Shown: positions 33,436 to 45,153, numbered from the stretch's first letter. The stretch is DNA of 64,000 bases from Channallabes apus (GCA_030522415.1 CM060126.1:12164852-12228851); one strand, 5' to 3'. Notes: generated by a model from the sequence alone, not told the origin. Translations and numbers: made by a program.

Positions 33436-33842
33436 CTTGTTTATGCATCTAGTTGAACAGCCAGACAGTAAGGCATTACAGTAGTCCAACCTAGAGGTGA
33501 TAAAAGCATGGACTAGTTTTTCTGCATCGTTTAGCGACAGTATATTTCTTATCTTGGCAATATTTCTGTGGTGAAAGAATACTATCCCGGTAATATTATC
33601 TACATGAGCTTCAAATGAAAGGCTGTAATCTATAATCACACCGAGGTCTTTTACTGTTGCACTTGGAACAGAAAGGCCATCTAAAGTTCTAAAATCTTAC
33701 TTCTAGCTGAATGCGGTCCTATGACTAAAACTTCTGTTTTATCAGGATTAAGCAGAAATATCCAATCTCTTACATGTATATCCTGCACACATTGCTCAAC
33801 TTTAGTCAGCTGGTTTTTCTCATCTCGTTTTACTGAGACATA
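33436..33842 (-). mobile_element. L2 LINE RT fragment
   Basis: Minus-strand pieces LNPDKTEVLVIGP, DYSLSFEAHVDNITG, KIRNILSLNDAEKLVHAFIT and SRLDYCNALLSGC belong to the L2 RT C-terminal region. Its left end meets the retroviral LTR and its right end the Tc1 at 33,845, so both inserted into it or truncated it. Confidence 0.85.
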
Positions 33843-33844
33843 TA

Positions 33845-34906
33845 CAGGTCCTTCTCAAAAAATTTGCATATTGTGATAAAGTTCATTATTTTCTGTAATG
33901 TACTGATAAACATTAGACTTTCATATATTTTAGATTCATTACACACAACTGAAGTAGTTCAAGCCTTTTATTGTTTTAATATTGATGATTGTGGCATACA
34001 GCTCATGAAAACCCAAAATCCCGGTTTTGAGTTTTTATTACTCAAAACCGCAATCATGGGTAAGACTGCCGACCTGACTGCTGTCCAGAAGGCCATCATT
34101 GACACCCTCAAGCAAGAGGGTAAGACACAGAAAGAAATTTCTGGACGAATAGGCTGTTCCCAGAGTGCTGCATCAAGGCACCTCAGTGGGAAGTCTGTGG
34201 GAAGGAAAAAGTGTGGCAGAAAACGCTGCACAACGAGAAGAGTTGACCGGGCCCTGAGGAAGATTGTGGAGAAGGACCATTTCCAGACCTTGGGGGACCT
34301 GTGGAAGCAGTGGACTGAGTCTGGAGTAGAAACATCCAGAGCCACCGTGTACAGGCGTCTGCAGGAAATGGGCTACAGGTTGCAAATTTTGCATGTCATT
34401 CGGAAATCAAGGTGCCAGAGTCTGGAGGAAGACTGGGGAGAGGGAAATGCCAAAATGCCTGAAGTCCAGTGTCAAGTACCCACAGTCAGTGATGGTCTGG
34501 GGTGCAATGTCAGCTGCTGGTGTTGGTCCACTGTGTTTTATCAAGGGCAGGGCAAGCACTTCATGCTTCCATCTGCTGAAAAGCTGTATGGATATGAAGA
34601 TTTCATTTTTCAGCATGACCTGGCACCTGCTCACAGTGCCAAAACCACTGGTAAATGGTTTACTGACCATGGTATTATTGTGCTCAATTGGCCTGCAAAC
34701 TCTCCTGACCTGAACCCCATAGAGAATCTGTGGGATATTGTGAAGAGAAAGTTGAGAGACACAAGACACAAGAATCTGCAAAAGGATTCCCGACCAAGTA
34801 TTGAGTGCATAACTGAACATAATTATTTGAAGGTTGACTTTTTTTGTATTCAAAACACTTTTGTTTTATTGGTCGGATGAAATATGCAAATTTTTTGAGA
34901 TAGGGA
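33845..34906 (+). mobile_element. Tc1-type element, internally deleted transposase
   Basis: TIRs CAGGTCCTTCTCAAAAAATTTGCATATT and, at the right, GAAATATGCAAATTTTTTGAGA with a decayed last few bases. Transposase starts MGKTADLTAVQKAIIDTLKQ, with the paired HTH (QKEISGRIGCSQSAASRHLS; RATVYRRLQEMGYRL). About 60 codons, including the first catalytic Asp, are missing after GYRL; later pieces read SVMVWGAMSAAGVGP, FIFQHDLAPAHSAK (second Asp) and NSPDLNPIENLWDIVKRK (Glu) in shifted frames. Non-autonomous. Confidence 0.88.
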
Positions 34907-35012
34907 TGAATGAATGATGAATGATCAACGGCTGAATGAAGTTAAATATACACAATAAATTAATAATTGCGTTTGCTTTACATTTGCGCACTCATTGAGC
35001 TTTTTCATTTTA

Positions 35013-35393
35013 TTCATTCATTCATTCATTCATCTTCTATACCGCTTTATCCTGTGTTCAGGGTCGCGGGGGACCTGGAGCCTATCCCAGGAGACTTCGG
35101 GCACTAGGCGGGGTACACCCTGAACAGGGTGCCAATCCATCGCAGGGCACACACATACACACACTCACACACCCCATCACACACTACGGGAAATTTGGGA
35201 ACGCCAATTAGCCTAACCTGCATATCTTTGAACTGTGGGAGGAAACCAGAGAACCCGGAGGAAACCCACCAAGCACGGGGAGAACATGCAAACTCCATGC
35301 ACACAGAGACGGGAATCGAGCCTGGCCGGGGAATCGAACCCAGACCCTGGAGGTGCAAGGCGACAGTGCTAACCACTACACCACCGCGCCGCC
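35013..35393 (-). mobile_element. Full-length tRNA-derived SINE
   Basis: Same family as 29,962-30,339, reversed, with the tRNA-like head at its right end. Flanked by a 13-bp duplication CTTTTTCATTTTA at 35,000-35,012 and 35,394-35,406. Confidence 0.92.
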
Positions 35394-35406
35394 CTTTTTC
35401 ATTTTA

Positions 35407-36397
35407 TATACTACCATATTATATATTTGTGTCTAATACTGGTTTATTTATTTTTTACAACATTACATGCAGTTTGTAATTTACTTGCAATTGTACTTTT
35501 AAAATGTAACCTACGTATCTACAGTATAAGCATATTTAACTACTTCAGCAGTGAATGAGAAATCTGGTCGGTCTGGCTTTTAGATAAAAATGCAGACACA
35601 CCGCCCCCTCTATCAATAAATTGCACGCATCTATCATCTTTTTTTATCAAACCACTGCCTTTTGTTAAGGCCGCAGATTTATACACGCCTATGAATGAAT
35701 TTTAGATGAATTTTAAAGCATCTTTTTAGGCCTAAATATTAATTTTTATTTATGGCCATGTGTATTATGAAGTGAAGACCCGTTGTTCAGTTGTTCCCTG
35801 CACAGTGTATATGCACAGAGAGATTGTGTGTGTGTGTGTGTGCACGGTGAGTTTGTGTGTGTCCACGCGCGCATTTCATACTTTAAGTGTGTATGCACAG
35901 AGAGTTTGTGTGTTTGTTTGTCACGTTATCTTCTCCTTCAAACATTCTTCCAACCAACCAACCCTGGCCTCCAAACTAAGAAGTCTACGTGTCATACACT
36001 GCATGAAAAGAACTGTATCCGGACAAATATGGTATGGGAAATCCCCGCTAAGCTTTAAGTTAGCCAGATGTATGAGGCAGAGTGCTTGGAAAGGTAGAAT
36101 GCAAAGGAAATTTTGCGAAACGACCAGATACCTCATGTATGTGGATATATACGGGAATCGATGAAACTTTCTAGGAATCCTCATAGCTAGCAGTGAGAGG
36201 TGATGGCTGTGAGTTGGAAAGGCCTTTTGTATGTTAATGACTACAAGCATTTCACTGCATATTATACTGTGTATGACTGTGTATGTGACAAATAAAATTA
36301 GAATTTGAATTTGACTAGCAGGAAGAAGTGCTGTCCTTCTTATCATAGCCGGGTGAGGGGATTAGCCGTGGTGTGCCTTTGTCTATTCAGCTTGAGT
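35407..36397. other. Non-coding stretch with a LINE tail
   Basis: AT-rich, with a short (TG)n at 35,827 and a LINE-type tail (GTGACAAATAAAATTAGAATTTG, 36,285-36,310). Frames spanning it look spurious. Confidence 0.45.
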
Positions 36398-36447
36398 GTT
36401 TGAAGGAGAAGCAAGCTACACACACACACACACACACACACACACTG

Positions 36448-36569
36448 TCCTTGCCAAGGAGGGTATCCAGCGTCTTGATGCATTTGAGCGCAAGTTTGAG
36501 AGAAGACTGCAGGAAGAGTCAAGCCATGTGCATATACATGCTAAGAGGGCGCATGACGTGGGCATTGCG
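36448..36569 (+). CDS. Upstream exon of a coiled-coil-like protein remnant
   Basis: After a (CA)n tract the frame reads TVLAKEGIQRLDAFERKFER, then RLQEESSHVHIHAKRAHDVG, IA, up to a GTAAGT donor in phase 0. The charged helical pattern suggests a coiled coil. It joins in phase to 38,495, although 1.9 kb with a Tc1 end and a reverse transcriptase intervenes. The start of the exon is blurred by the (CA)n tract, so it may be partial. Confidence 0.5.
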
Positions 36570-36737
36570 GTAAGTTGACCTTTATATTACCTGACAATAC
36601 AGTAGTAAATTATACCTTGCTAAGTTAGCGTAAGCATGTGGCTACACATCTACTTTTTGTTACTTGTTTTGGTGTAGATGTCCAGCATATTTAAAAGTTT
36701 GTCACGTCCGAATTATACAATGTTGTTTACAAATGTA

Positions 36738-36985
36738 CAGTATCTCACAAAACTGAGTACACCCCTCACATTTTTGTAAATATTTTATTATTTCTTTTCA
36801 AGGGACAACGCTAAAGATATGAAACTCTGATAGAATGTAAAGTAATCAGTGTACAGCTTGTATAATGGTGTAAAGTTGATGATCCCTCAAAATAACTCAA
36901 CACCCAGCCATTAAAGTCTGAACTGCTGGCAACAAAAGTGAGTACACCCCTAAATGAAAATGTTCAAATTGTGCCCAATTAGCCC
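36738..36985 (+). mobile_element. Tc1-type 5' end
   Basis: TA followed by CAGTATCTCACAAAACTGAG and ACACCCCTCACATTTTTG, a well-known fish Tc1 terminus; the inner motif AGTGAGTACACCCC recurs at 36,940. Cut off near 36,985 by the reverse-transcriptase block. Confidence 0.75.
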
Positions 36986-36989
36986 TTTT

Positions 36990-38431
36990 CCCTTTCCGTT
37001 GTCATGTCAACCCTGTTGCCGTAGTCCCACTGCCCTACTCACTCTCTCTTCCTCCACACCCGCTCTAACTTCTTCCTGGATCAGGTCGTCTTTCCTTTCC
37101 TCGGGTCTGGCTGATGATGGTCTTTGGGAAGTAGCCCAACCCTGCTCTATCTGTTGCCACAGTGCCCATCAGTGCCTTCTGTGTTAGGCGTGACTCTGCC
37201 AGCTCCACTGCTTCCCCGGCCCTCCACTTCCTTCCTGTCCTCACCTCAATACCAGCTGCTGACACCTTGCAGTCCTTTGAGTCCCTGAACTGTATGGCTT
37301 CCCTGGTCCGTGCCACCATAAACTCTTCTTTGAGGCCACTAAGAGGCAGCTGCAGAATGTTACTTATTCTATACAGGGCAGCGCTGGTGAGGCTGCGAGG
37401 AAGGCCCACCTACTTTCGAAGAAAGCTGCTGATCCCCCTCTCTAGGGTCTCAACTGCTGTCATTGGGACTGCATAAATCAGCAGGGGCCACAGAATGCGG
37501 TTAGTATTGAATGCTGGTAGATCCAGGCTTTAAACCTACCAGGCAAGCCAGACTTGTCTACCTTGGTGAGCCAGGTGCCGAGCTCTAAACTGGCCTTCTG
37601 GATGGCTGCAGAATCCTTCAGGCTTGATTTGAACAGTTTCCCCAAGCTCTTGATGGGTTGCTCTGTGATAGTCAGGATGACAATTCCTGAGATCAAAAAA
37701 CGGAACTTGTCAATCACCTTCCCCTTCTTCAGCACCATGGACCTTGATTTGGAGGGCTTAATGTAAACTCATCCTTGCCCAACTGATGATTCTTTCGAGC
37801 CCTTGTAAGATCCACCTGCACCCTGGTACCGATGTTGTTGTTACTGTGAGGTCATCCATATAGGTTCTGATGGGGAGTTGTCGCACACCAGACTTAGTCA
37901 GAGGCCCTCTGCACTCCACCTCGGCTGACTTGACCACCATCTTCATGGCTGGGGAAAAGAGGATAACATAGATGGTACAACCTATAATTATCCCTTTCCC
38001 TATACAATGCCAGTGTGATGTTTCGGACCCAGAAGTGACTCTCAACCTGAAGTTATTATAATAATCCAGAATGAGATCCTTGATTTTTCTGGGAACATGG
38101 TGGACGTGCAGAGCGAGCTTCAGCAATCAGCTTGTGTGGTATGGACCCATAGGCGTTCGCCAGGTCCAACCACAAGACAACTAGGTCGCCTCTGTTCTCA
38201 TGGGCCTCTCTGATCAGCTGTGTTACTACTCCCGTCAGCCGGGGGTGATCAGGCCCCAACTTGCGTCCCAGTAGCAGCCCACGGATCTGCCCTTTTCATC
38301 CAAAGCCCCCAGGTGGCCTTCTCAGCGGCTTCGCTTGCGGACTTGATGGCCCTCTTCTTTGCTGCTCCTATGATGCCCAGGCGACTCAGAACCTTGCACA
38401 GAGATCTGACAAAGATAAATAAGTGTACCAA
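36990..38431 (-). mobile_element. Reverse transcriptase remnant of an unusual group
   Basis: Minus-strand pieces in order: VVLWLDLANAYGSIPHKLI (near 38,150), VHHVPRKIKDLILDYYNNFR, SETSHWHCIGKGIIIGCTIY (near 37,990), IRTYMDDLTVTTTSVPGCRW (catalytic Asp pair, near 37,850), LISGIVILTITEQPIKSLGK, then GLPRSLTSAALYRISNILQL. The motifs are RT, but the wording (AYGSIPH, YMDDLTVTT, WLTKVDKSGLPGRFK) is not L1, L2 or RTE. I recall the same RT from many aquatic animals, without a firm clade name. Frameshifts split it into at least four pieces. No endonuclease was seen. Confidence 0.75.
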
Positions 38432-38494
38432 TTCATGTATTAAGTTCGGTACATCTGAGTGTTTTTAGATGTTAATGTATGATGTGTTTTGCAG

Positions 38495-38617
38495 TTGCTG
38501 GAGTCCAGGTGTAGAGTCATTCAAACAGATGCAGAGAAAGAACTGTGGCAGACTGTAATACTGGAACTGATATCTGATGAGGAGGATGCCATTGCATGCC
38601 ATGCCATCAGTGTGTAA
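38495..38617 (+). CDS. Downstream exon of the 36.4-kb gene remnant
   Basis: Acceptor TTTTGCAG, phase 0, reading LLESRCRVIQTDAEKELWQT, VILELISDEEDA, IACHAISV and a stop. The acidic ISDEED motif follows a Glu/Trp-rich helix; I recall the combination (LWxxVxxELxSDEED) from uncharacterised fish proteins where a long C-terminus follows, so this copy may be truncated. AATAAA near 38,794. Confidence 0.5.
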   Translation: MLESRCRVIQTDAEKELWQTVILELISDEEDAIACHAISV

Positions 38618-38629
38618 TATCTAATGGGA

Positions 38630-39270
38630 CCGAGCTAGAAGGACATTTATTTTGGACATATAACAAGCACCGGTGCATGTTTGTTTTAGTATTGCTTTTA
38701 ATTTAATTGCACCTTCATAAATGCACATTTGTTCATTTTTTCCTTCTTCTTACTTTGCTTTGTATATTTATTAGTGTTTGGTTTGATTTTAATAATAAAC
38801 TTTAGGATGTGGGGGTATATAGTATTGTGTGGGGGTGGATAGGGTCTATCTACATACCTGCCCAATAACCAGTCAAGTCACTAAGTTATGAGGGCTTTGG
38901 TTGGGCTAAATAAAAAGTAGTAACTGGGTAATGTCCCAATAGATGTCAGGGGTTTGGGAGTGTGTTTTTTTTTTTAAACAACCAATCAATGTTGAGATAA
39001 GAAACCAATAGGGAAGAGCAGAGCTGGGCAAAGGTGTAAACTGCAAATGGGGCTTGGGGTGTGAATGTCTCCTGACAAAATCCTTGAGTGGATTATTTGC
39101 CATGGCAACAAGTGGCTGTACCATGGAAGGATTCCACAGCAAGATACATCCGAATTGGTATCAATCTGGAAGTATTCTAGATTGGTGTAATTTGATGTAT
39201 ACGCGACGTGGTACTTGTAGATACTTCAGAAAATTAGTGGTGTATACAGAAGTTTCCTAGTACAGATACA
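38630..39270. other. Non-coding stretch, nothing recognised
   Basis: Contains the AATAAA of the preceding unit (about 38,794) and otherwise unremarkable sequence. Confidence 0.45.
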
Positions 39271-39274
39271 CCTC

Positions 39275-42080
39275 TTTTCATGGCGTGATAGCCGATAACT
39301 GCTCCTTTGATCTGTTGGTTACAGCGGGACACCGACTGTTGATCAGTGTAAAGTAGCCTGTTAAAGCCAACATACGAATCATTTAATACCTTTACACACA
39401 ACTGTACAGATTGTTTAATGTTGTTGCAAGAAAAATACATACCGTTTTCTTTTTTACGAGCCGGGTGTTCACAATTATTTTTCTGCTTTGAGGCGACTTA
39501 TTAAAAGGCTTTTTTACCGTTTGTTTTTTGACCACAACATTCTTCGTGGAATAAAAAGTCTTTGCCTCCATGTCTGTTGCTACTCATATCTGTAGAAACT
39601 GCAAATGCGCCTACAGTTGTTTCGTTCAATTTCTTTTATAGCTTAGGACCCTCATTTTCCCCCAAAATAGTGTGAATGTCTGCACCAATCACAAACCATT
39701 AAAATGTTATGAATTGGATTATTTATATATATATATATAAAATGAAAAATAAATTTCATATATACGCAGAAGTACCATTTAAAACTATTCATTTATCTTT
39801 TATTTTCTTACTTACTTGCGTACTTACTTACTTACTAACTAGCTAATGCTTTAGTAAATTGCTCTAAAACAACGGCAGTATGAATGAAAATGGAATATTC
39901 AGAACGTGCGAGTAGACGCCCATGCACCAATCACTAACCATTAAAATGTTGGATTTAAATTAGAATGCCAATTCTATATACAGTGGTGTGAAAAACTATT
40001 TGCCCCCCTCCTGATTTCTTATTCTTTTACATGTTTGTCACACAAAATGTTTCTGATCATCAAACACATTTAACTATTAGTCAAAGATAACACAAGTAAA
40101 CTCAAAATGCAGTTTTTAAATGAGGGGTTTTATTATTTAGGAAGAAAAAAAATCCAAACCTACATGGCCCTGTGTGAAAAAGTAATTGCCCCCTGAACCT
40201 AATAACTGCTTGGGCCACCCTTAGCAGCAATAACTGCAATCAAGCGTTTGCGGTAACTTACAATGAGCCTTTTACAGCGCTCTGGAGGAATTTTGGCCCA
40301 CTCATCCTTGCAGAATTGTTGTAATTCAGCTTTATTTGAGGGTTTTCTAACATGAACCGCCTTTTTAAGCTCATGCCACAACATCTCAATAGGATTCAGG
40401 TCAGGACTTTGACTAGGCCACTCCAAAGTCTTCAATTTGTTTTTCTTCAGCCATTCAGAGGTGGATTTGCTGGTGTGTTTTGGGTCATTGTCCTGCTGCA
40501 GCACCCAAGATCGCTTCAGCTTGAGTTGACGAACAGATGGCCGGACATTCTCCTTCAGGATTTTTTGGTAGACAGTAGAATTCATGGTTCCATCTATCAC
40601 AGCAAGCCTTCCAGGTCCTGAAGCAGCAAAACAACCCCAGACCATCACACTACCACCACCATATTTTACTGTTGGTATGATGTTCTTTTTCTGAAATGCT
40701 GTGTTACTTTTACGCCAGATGTAACGGGACACGCACCTTCCAAAAAGTTAAACTTTTGTCTCGTCGGTCCACAAGGTATTTTCCCAAAAGTCTTGGCAAT
40801 CATTGAGATGTTTTTTAGCAAAATTAAGATGAGCCTTAATGTTCTTTTTGCTTAAAAGTGGTTTGCGCCTTGGAAATCTGCCATGCAGGCCGTTTTTGCC
40901 CAGTCTCTTTCTTATGGTGGAGTCGTGAACACTGACCTTAATTGAGGCAAGTGAGGCCTGCAGTTCTTTAGATGTTGTCCTGGGGTCTTTTGTGGCCTCT
41001 CGGATGAGTCGTCTCTGCGCTCTTGGGGTAATTTTGGTCGGCCGGCCACTCCTGGGAAGGTTCACCACTGTTCCATGTTTTTGCCATTTGTGGATAATGG
41101 CTCTCACTGTGGTTCGCTGGAGTCCCAAAGCTTTAGAAATGGCTTTATAACCTTTACCAGACTGATAGATCTCAATTACTTTTGTTCTCATTTGTTCCTG
41201 AATTTCTTTGGATCTTGGCATGATGCCTAGCTTTTGAGGTGCTTTTGGTCTACTTCTCTGTGTCAGGTAGCTCCTATTTAAGTGATTTCTTGATTGAAAC
41301 AGGTGTGGCAGTAATCAGGCCTGGGGGTCACTACAGAAATTGAACTCAGGTGTGATAAACCACAGTTAAGTTATTTTTTAACAAGGGGGGCAATCACTTT
41401 TTCACACAGGGCCATGTAGATTTGTAGATTTTTTTCTCCCTTAATAACGTAAACCTTCATTTAAAAACTGCATTTTGTGTTCAATTATGTTATCTTTGAC
41501 TAATAGTTAACGGTTTTTGATGAGCAGAAACATTTAAGTGTGACAAACATGCAATAGAATAAGAAATCAGGAAGGGGGCAAATAGTTTTTCACACCACTG
41601 TATATTCGTGTTTAATTAAATTCTTAAATCATCATGTTCACTCATCGGTTTACTGCATAAACACCGGAACAAAAGGTCTGTGGAGGAAATGGAGACTTTT
41701 TTTTTTTTTTTCAGTTTTTTGCATTGAGTTTAATCATGCAGCACTTTCAGTATTCATAGCAAAAGCAACCCAACAGTGTTAAAAAACAAAAAAAGTAATA
41801 AAAAAAAAATAAAGTACCCGAAATAACACAGAATTTTGACCCAGCATGAACAACCCAACGATGTGTTTACAGAAACCCAGCATTTTTTAGTGTACTACTA
41901 CTAACGAATGGATAAAGTGCAGTCAAAGCCCGGGGATTCTGCGTGCTGTCACGTTGTATTCAGCGAGTTGCATATATTTTTGAGTTTGTTGCATTTCATG
42001 TCTGTAGTTTTATCGATAAATCCGCTTACATCTGCGCATGGGTTTATCAGCCTTTTGATCAAAAAGCCGAACGCGCAACT
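39275..42080. repeat. Dispersed repeat split by a Tc1
   Basis: The flanks of the Tc1 at 39,981-41,600 are homologous, inverted, to pieces of 5,560-6,700. Includes AGCCGATAACTGCTCCTTTGA near 39,290 and repeats of CTTACTTA near 39,810. Confidence 0.5.
39981..41600 (-). mobile_element. Full-length Tc1-type element with one nonsense codon
   Basis: 1,620 bp with ends CAGTGGTGTGAAAAACTATT on both sides and TA at each flank; the inverted terminal zone is about 200 bp. The transposase on the minus strand starts MPRSKEIQEQMRTKVIEIYQ (41,221), with the HTH pair (GYKAISKALGLQRTTVRAII; RRLIREATKDPRTTSKELQ), first catalytic Asp in LWTDETKV, second in QQDNDPKHTS and Glu in SPDLNPIEMLW; stop at 40,199. A single TAA replaces Glu after DETKV (about 40,747-40,749), splitting it into 157- and 177-codon frames. 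Otherwise the frame is whole. Confidence 0.95.
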
Positions 42081-42417
42081 CACTTTCACTTTGCAAAAAG
42101 CATTGTTTATTGTTTAGTGTGTATTTAAAGCACCTACACAATAAAACATATCATACATTTTTGTATTCTTGGTGTGTTGCAATAATAATAAGAATAATAG
42201 CAATAATAATAAATTCGGAGCACTATTACTACTACTACTTCTAATAATAATAATAATAATATTATAATAATACTGAATGGAGAAAGCGCAGCTAAAGAAG
42301 TATCATCATTGAAGGAGAGAAGACAATGAAGAATAAATACATCAGTATTTACAGTTTGAGCTCGACACATTTATTAGCTCTGTCGCTTGCTGTCAATGGG
42401 CGCCTAAGAGAGATAAC

Positions 42418-42559
42418 ACATTTTCGGCTTTGGTAGACACACAATACTTCGACTGCCCCCTACAGGTACCGAAGGGCATTTTCACAGCTTGCCGCACGCA
42501 TCTGTGGCAAGTCACGGGATCCCATTTCTCGAAACGTGCGTTCTTAATGGCCAGATCTG
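42418..42559 (-). repeat. Third copy of the left end of the 26.9-kb insertion
   Basis: Minus strand reads CAGATCTGGCCATTAAGAAC, then CGTTTCGAGAAATGGGATCC, matching 1,888-2,058 at roughly 85%. It lacks the seven-base GC block near 1,960 and the 12 bases GTGTTTCAGTCT that create the acceptor in the left copy. Outside the end is TA, then DIRS sequence unrelated to L2. It shows the end is a real element boundary. Confidence 0.7.
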
Positions 42560-42561
42560 TA

Positions 42562-43260
42562 GCTCTGGGAGGCTGACTCGATGACCTGTGAGCCCGGAGT
42601 AGCATGAACATCCAAACTATAGAATCTAACAAATTTGTGCAGAAAAGACCAACCTGCCGCATCACACACTTGCTGCAAGGGGGCACCTCTTGCCAATGCA
42701 ATAGATGAGGCAATCCCCCTGGTCGAATAAGCCCTGATTCCTAGAGGCGAAGTGTGACCATGCGCCTCGTAGGCTAAGGCAATAGCATCTCTCACCCGAT
42801 GTGACAGCGTTTAAAAAAGCCATAAAAAAGGCTCCTCTGACTTACACCACTGGCTAGTGCGGTGGACGTAAATCTGAAGAGCGGATACTGGACAGAGTAA
42901 GTGAAGTCTTTCCTGCTCCAGAGCTGTAAAAGGCGGAGGACAGAAGGCTTTGAGGAAAACTGGATGCATAAAACTGGATGCATGCACTGGTAATAGCTTT
43001 GACTAGCCCAGGGACAAAGTCGCTGAGGCTCCTCCCCCCGGCCACCCGTCAGAAACCTGTCATCTAATTTTGAGCGCTTGGGGAAATCCCGCTTCTGCGG
43101 CCAGACGATATGCAATCACTCAATAGCATGCATTAGTTGCCTGCAGTAAATCCTCCGTATCCGCAGAAGCAAGAGAGTAGGTCTCCTGTCCAATCACAAG
43201 AAGCACCGAGGCGCTCTTGAGAAGTGGACGGAAAACTTCAAAACACAAAAAGATGATTTA
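42562..43260 (-). mobile_element. DIRS-type tyrosine recombinase remnant
   Basis: Minus-strand frames read FVPGLVKAITSACIQFYASS, FSSGAGKTSL-like pieces, then RDAIALAYEAHGHTSPLGIR, AYSTRGIASSIALARGAPLQ, QVCDAAGWSFLHKFVRFYSL, DVHATPGSQV. This is the C-terminal half of a DIRS1-like recombinase: the Arg of the S-T-R-G block and the Tyr of RFYSLD are present, while the usual His before STRG is Tyr. Frameshifts near 42,830 break it. The frame runs into the repeat at 42,559 and stops there. Confidence 0.8.
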
Positions 43261-43305
43261 GGCCATGAGTGAGTGCATGAAAACACAGCTAAAAGCAGTC
43301 TTTAT

Positions 43306-43659
43306 TCATTCATTTTCTGTACCGCTTTATCCTTATATACAGGATCACGGGGGCCTGGAGCTTATCCCAGGAAACTTAGGGCACAAGGCGGGGTACACCC
43401 TGGACAGGGTGCCAATCCATCGCAGGACACACACACATACACACACTCATTCACACACTACGGGCAATTTGGAATGTCAATTAACCTAACCTACATGTCT
43501 TTGGATTGTGGGAGGAAACCGGAGTACCCGGAGGAAACCCACCAAGCACGGGGAGAACATGCAAACTCCATGCACACAGAGACGGGAATCGAGCCTGGCC
43601 GGGGAATCGAACCCAGACCCTGGCGGTGCAAGGCAACAGTGCTAACCACTACACCGCCT
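43306..43659 (-). mobile_element. tRNA-derived SINE with target duplication
   Basis: Same family as 29,962, reversed. CAGTCTTTAT flanks it at 43,296-43,305 and 43,660-43,669. Confidence 0.92.
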
Positions 43660-43669
43660 CAGTCTTTAT

Positions 43670-45150
43670 ATAATTATAATTATATATATATATTTCAATA
43701 AATATTATATTATTAATATATATAAAACTCTAAAAGGAGAAACAAAGCAATAAAAAACTTTTAAATACAGGAATAGAAAGGAAATGAACTGTGAGCAACA
43801 AATGACCTCTGATTAAAAAGTGTTTAAAATGCAATGAAACAATCTTACCACTAGATGGAGGTATTGAATCATTAATGATATCCATTTTTCTTATTGTTCG
43901 TTAAATGTAAGGAAAATGAGACAGTGTCAAACATTTCAATATGTGGCCAAGCAAATTACTGTAATTTTACAGTTGCGTATGATATATCAATGCAGCAGAA
44001 ATAAAACTTTGGATAGAGAGCTTCTATCACTGTTTACTGAAACCCAAATGCTTATTTAAGACGTTTTGGCTATTCGTAATATTTCATACTGGTTGCCCAC
44101 AGGCACTGCATGATTTTATAAAGTACCAGAGTAGGTGCTCTGGCACTTCACTGGGTACCCTAATGGTATATACCAACTTCCTTTGGTGAATACTATTGTA
44201 GTTATTGGGTACTGCAGTACAGTGGCAAAGTTCAGCAGGTACCATATTAGATATAATAGTTCATACTGGTATGAACATGGTTCCATAGTGCCATACAACA
44301 TTACATGTTAGAACCATGTACCATACAATAGTACAGTGTGTGACATAGTATACACACCATATTAGCAAATAAAGACAACAGCACTGTCAAAAATACCCTG
44401 GTACTATATGCCATGGACATAGGTAACATAAGACTACCATGGTAACTGTCAGATTTCAGGAAGATTTCCTATGGGAGCATGGTTTAACTTTTGATGCCAT
44501 TTTGTGCCATTTGGAATTAACAACAAACAAGCTTCCTAATTTTTTTTAACTGAATGCAATTGCATTATAAAAGCATCACAAAATTAACACATTTACTTAT
44601 GTGTAAAATCTCATATCCATCCACTCCACACCCCCTCCAAAAATGGAAGTATCAAGACAAATTTGCATTGTTTGAATTCAGAAACCTTAAAACTGAAATG
44701 ATTTGCAGGTGCATATCAACAATAAGGAGCAAAAGTAATCCTTTCTTAGTTAATGTTTGTCCCATTGCAAGTTGGGTTATTTTGCCCCAAAGACCAGTGC
44801 AAAACCTGTATTCACCTGGCACAACCACATTGCTTCCATAACATCCGTTGATAATTATGAACATAGCACTTATATATAGGTATATAGGTATTATAGGTAG
44901 ATGTCCACATTAGCCAATAACCAAAAATATTAAACCCATTTTGTATCGATAGCCATGACCCAAAATACTATTCAATTGGGATAAGCTTGCTAATATCAAC
45001 ACATCTTTTGATCAAACTCTTAACAGCTCACTCATACTCATAAAATTTCAAATCAATTATTGAAACTATTGATGATGATAGACCTACATGGACCCTATGA
45101 TCTATTAAAAAAAAGTATTATATTTCCTTCAAGGATTTCATATTTCATAT
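43670..45150. other. Non-coding stretch rich in TACCAT/GTACTG words
   Basis: AT-rich sequence with a (TA)n tract at 43,680 and, from 44,100 to 44,450, many short words such as GGTACC, TACCAT and AGTACAGT. Reads like a decayed repeat; no gene. Confidence 0.4.
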
Positions 45151-45153
45151 ATA

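Noticed and set aside
35129..35479. 116-codon frame on the plus strand
   Set aside because: Lies in a SINE; the same peptide appears in every SINE copy.
44100..44450. GGTACC/TACCAT-rich block as an ordered regulatory array
   Set aside because: Spacing is irregular and the words do not form a repeat unit; probably a decayed repeat.
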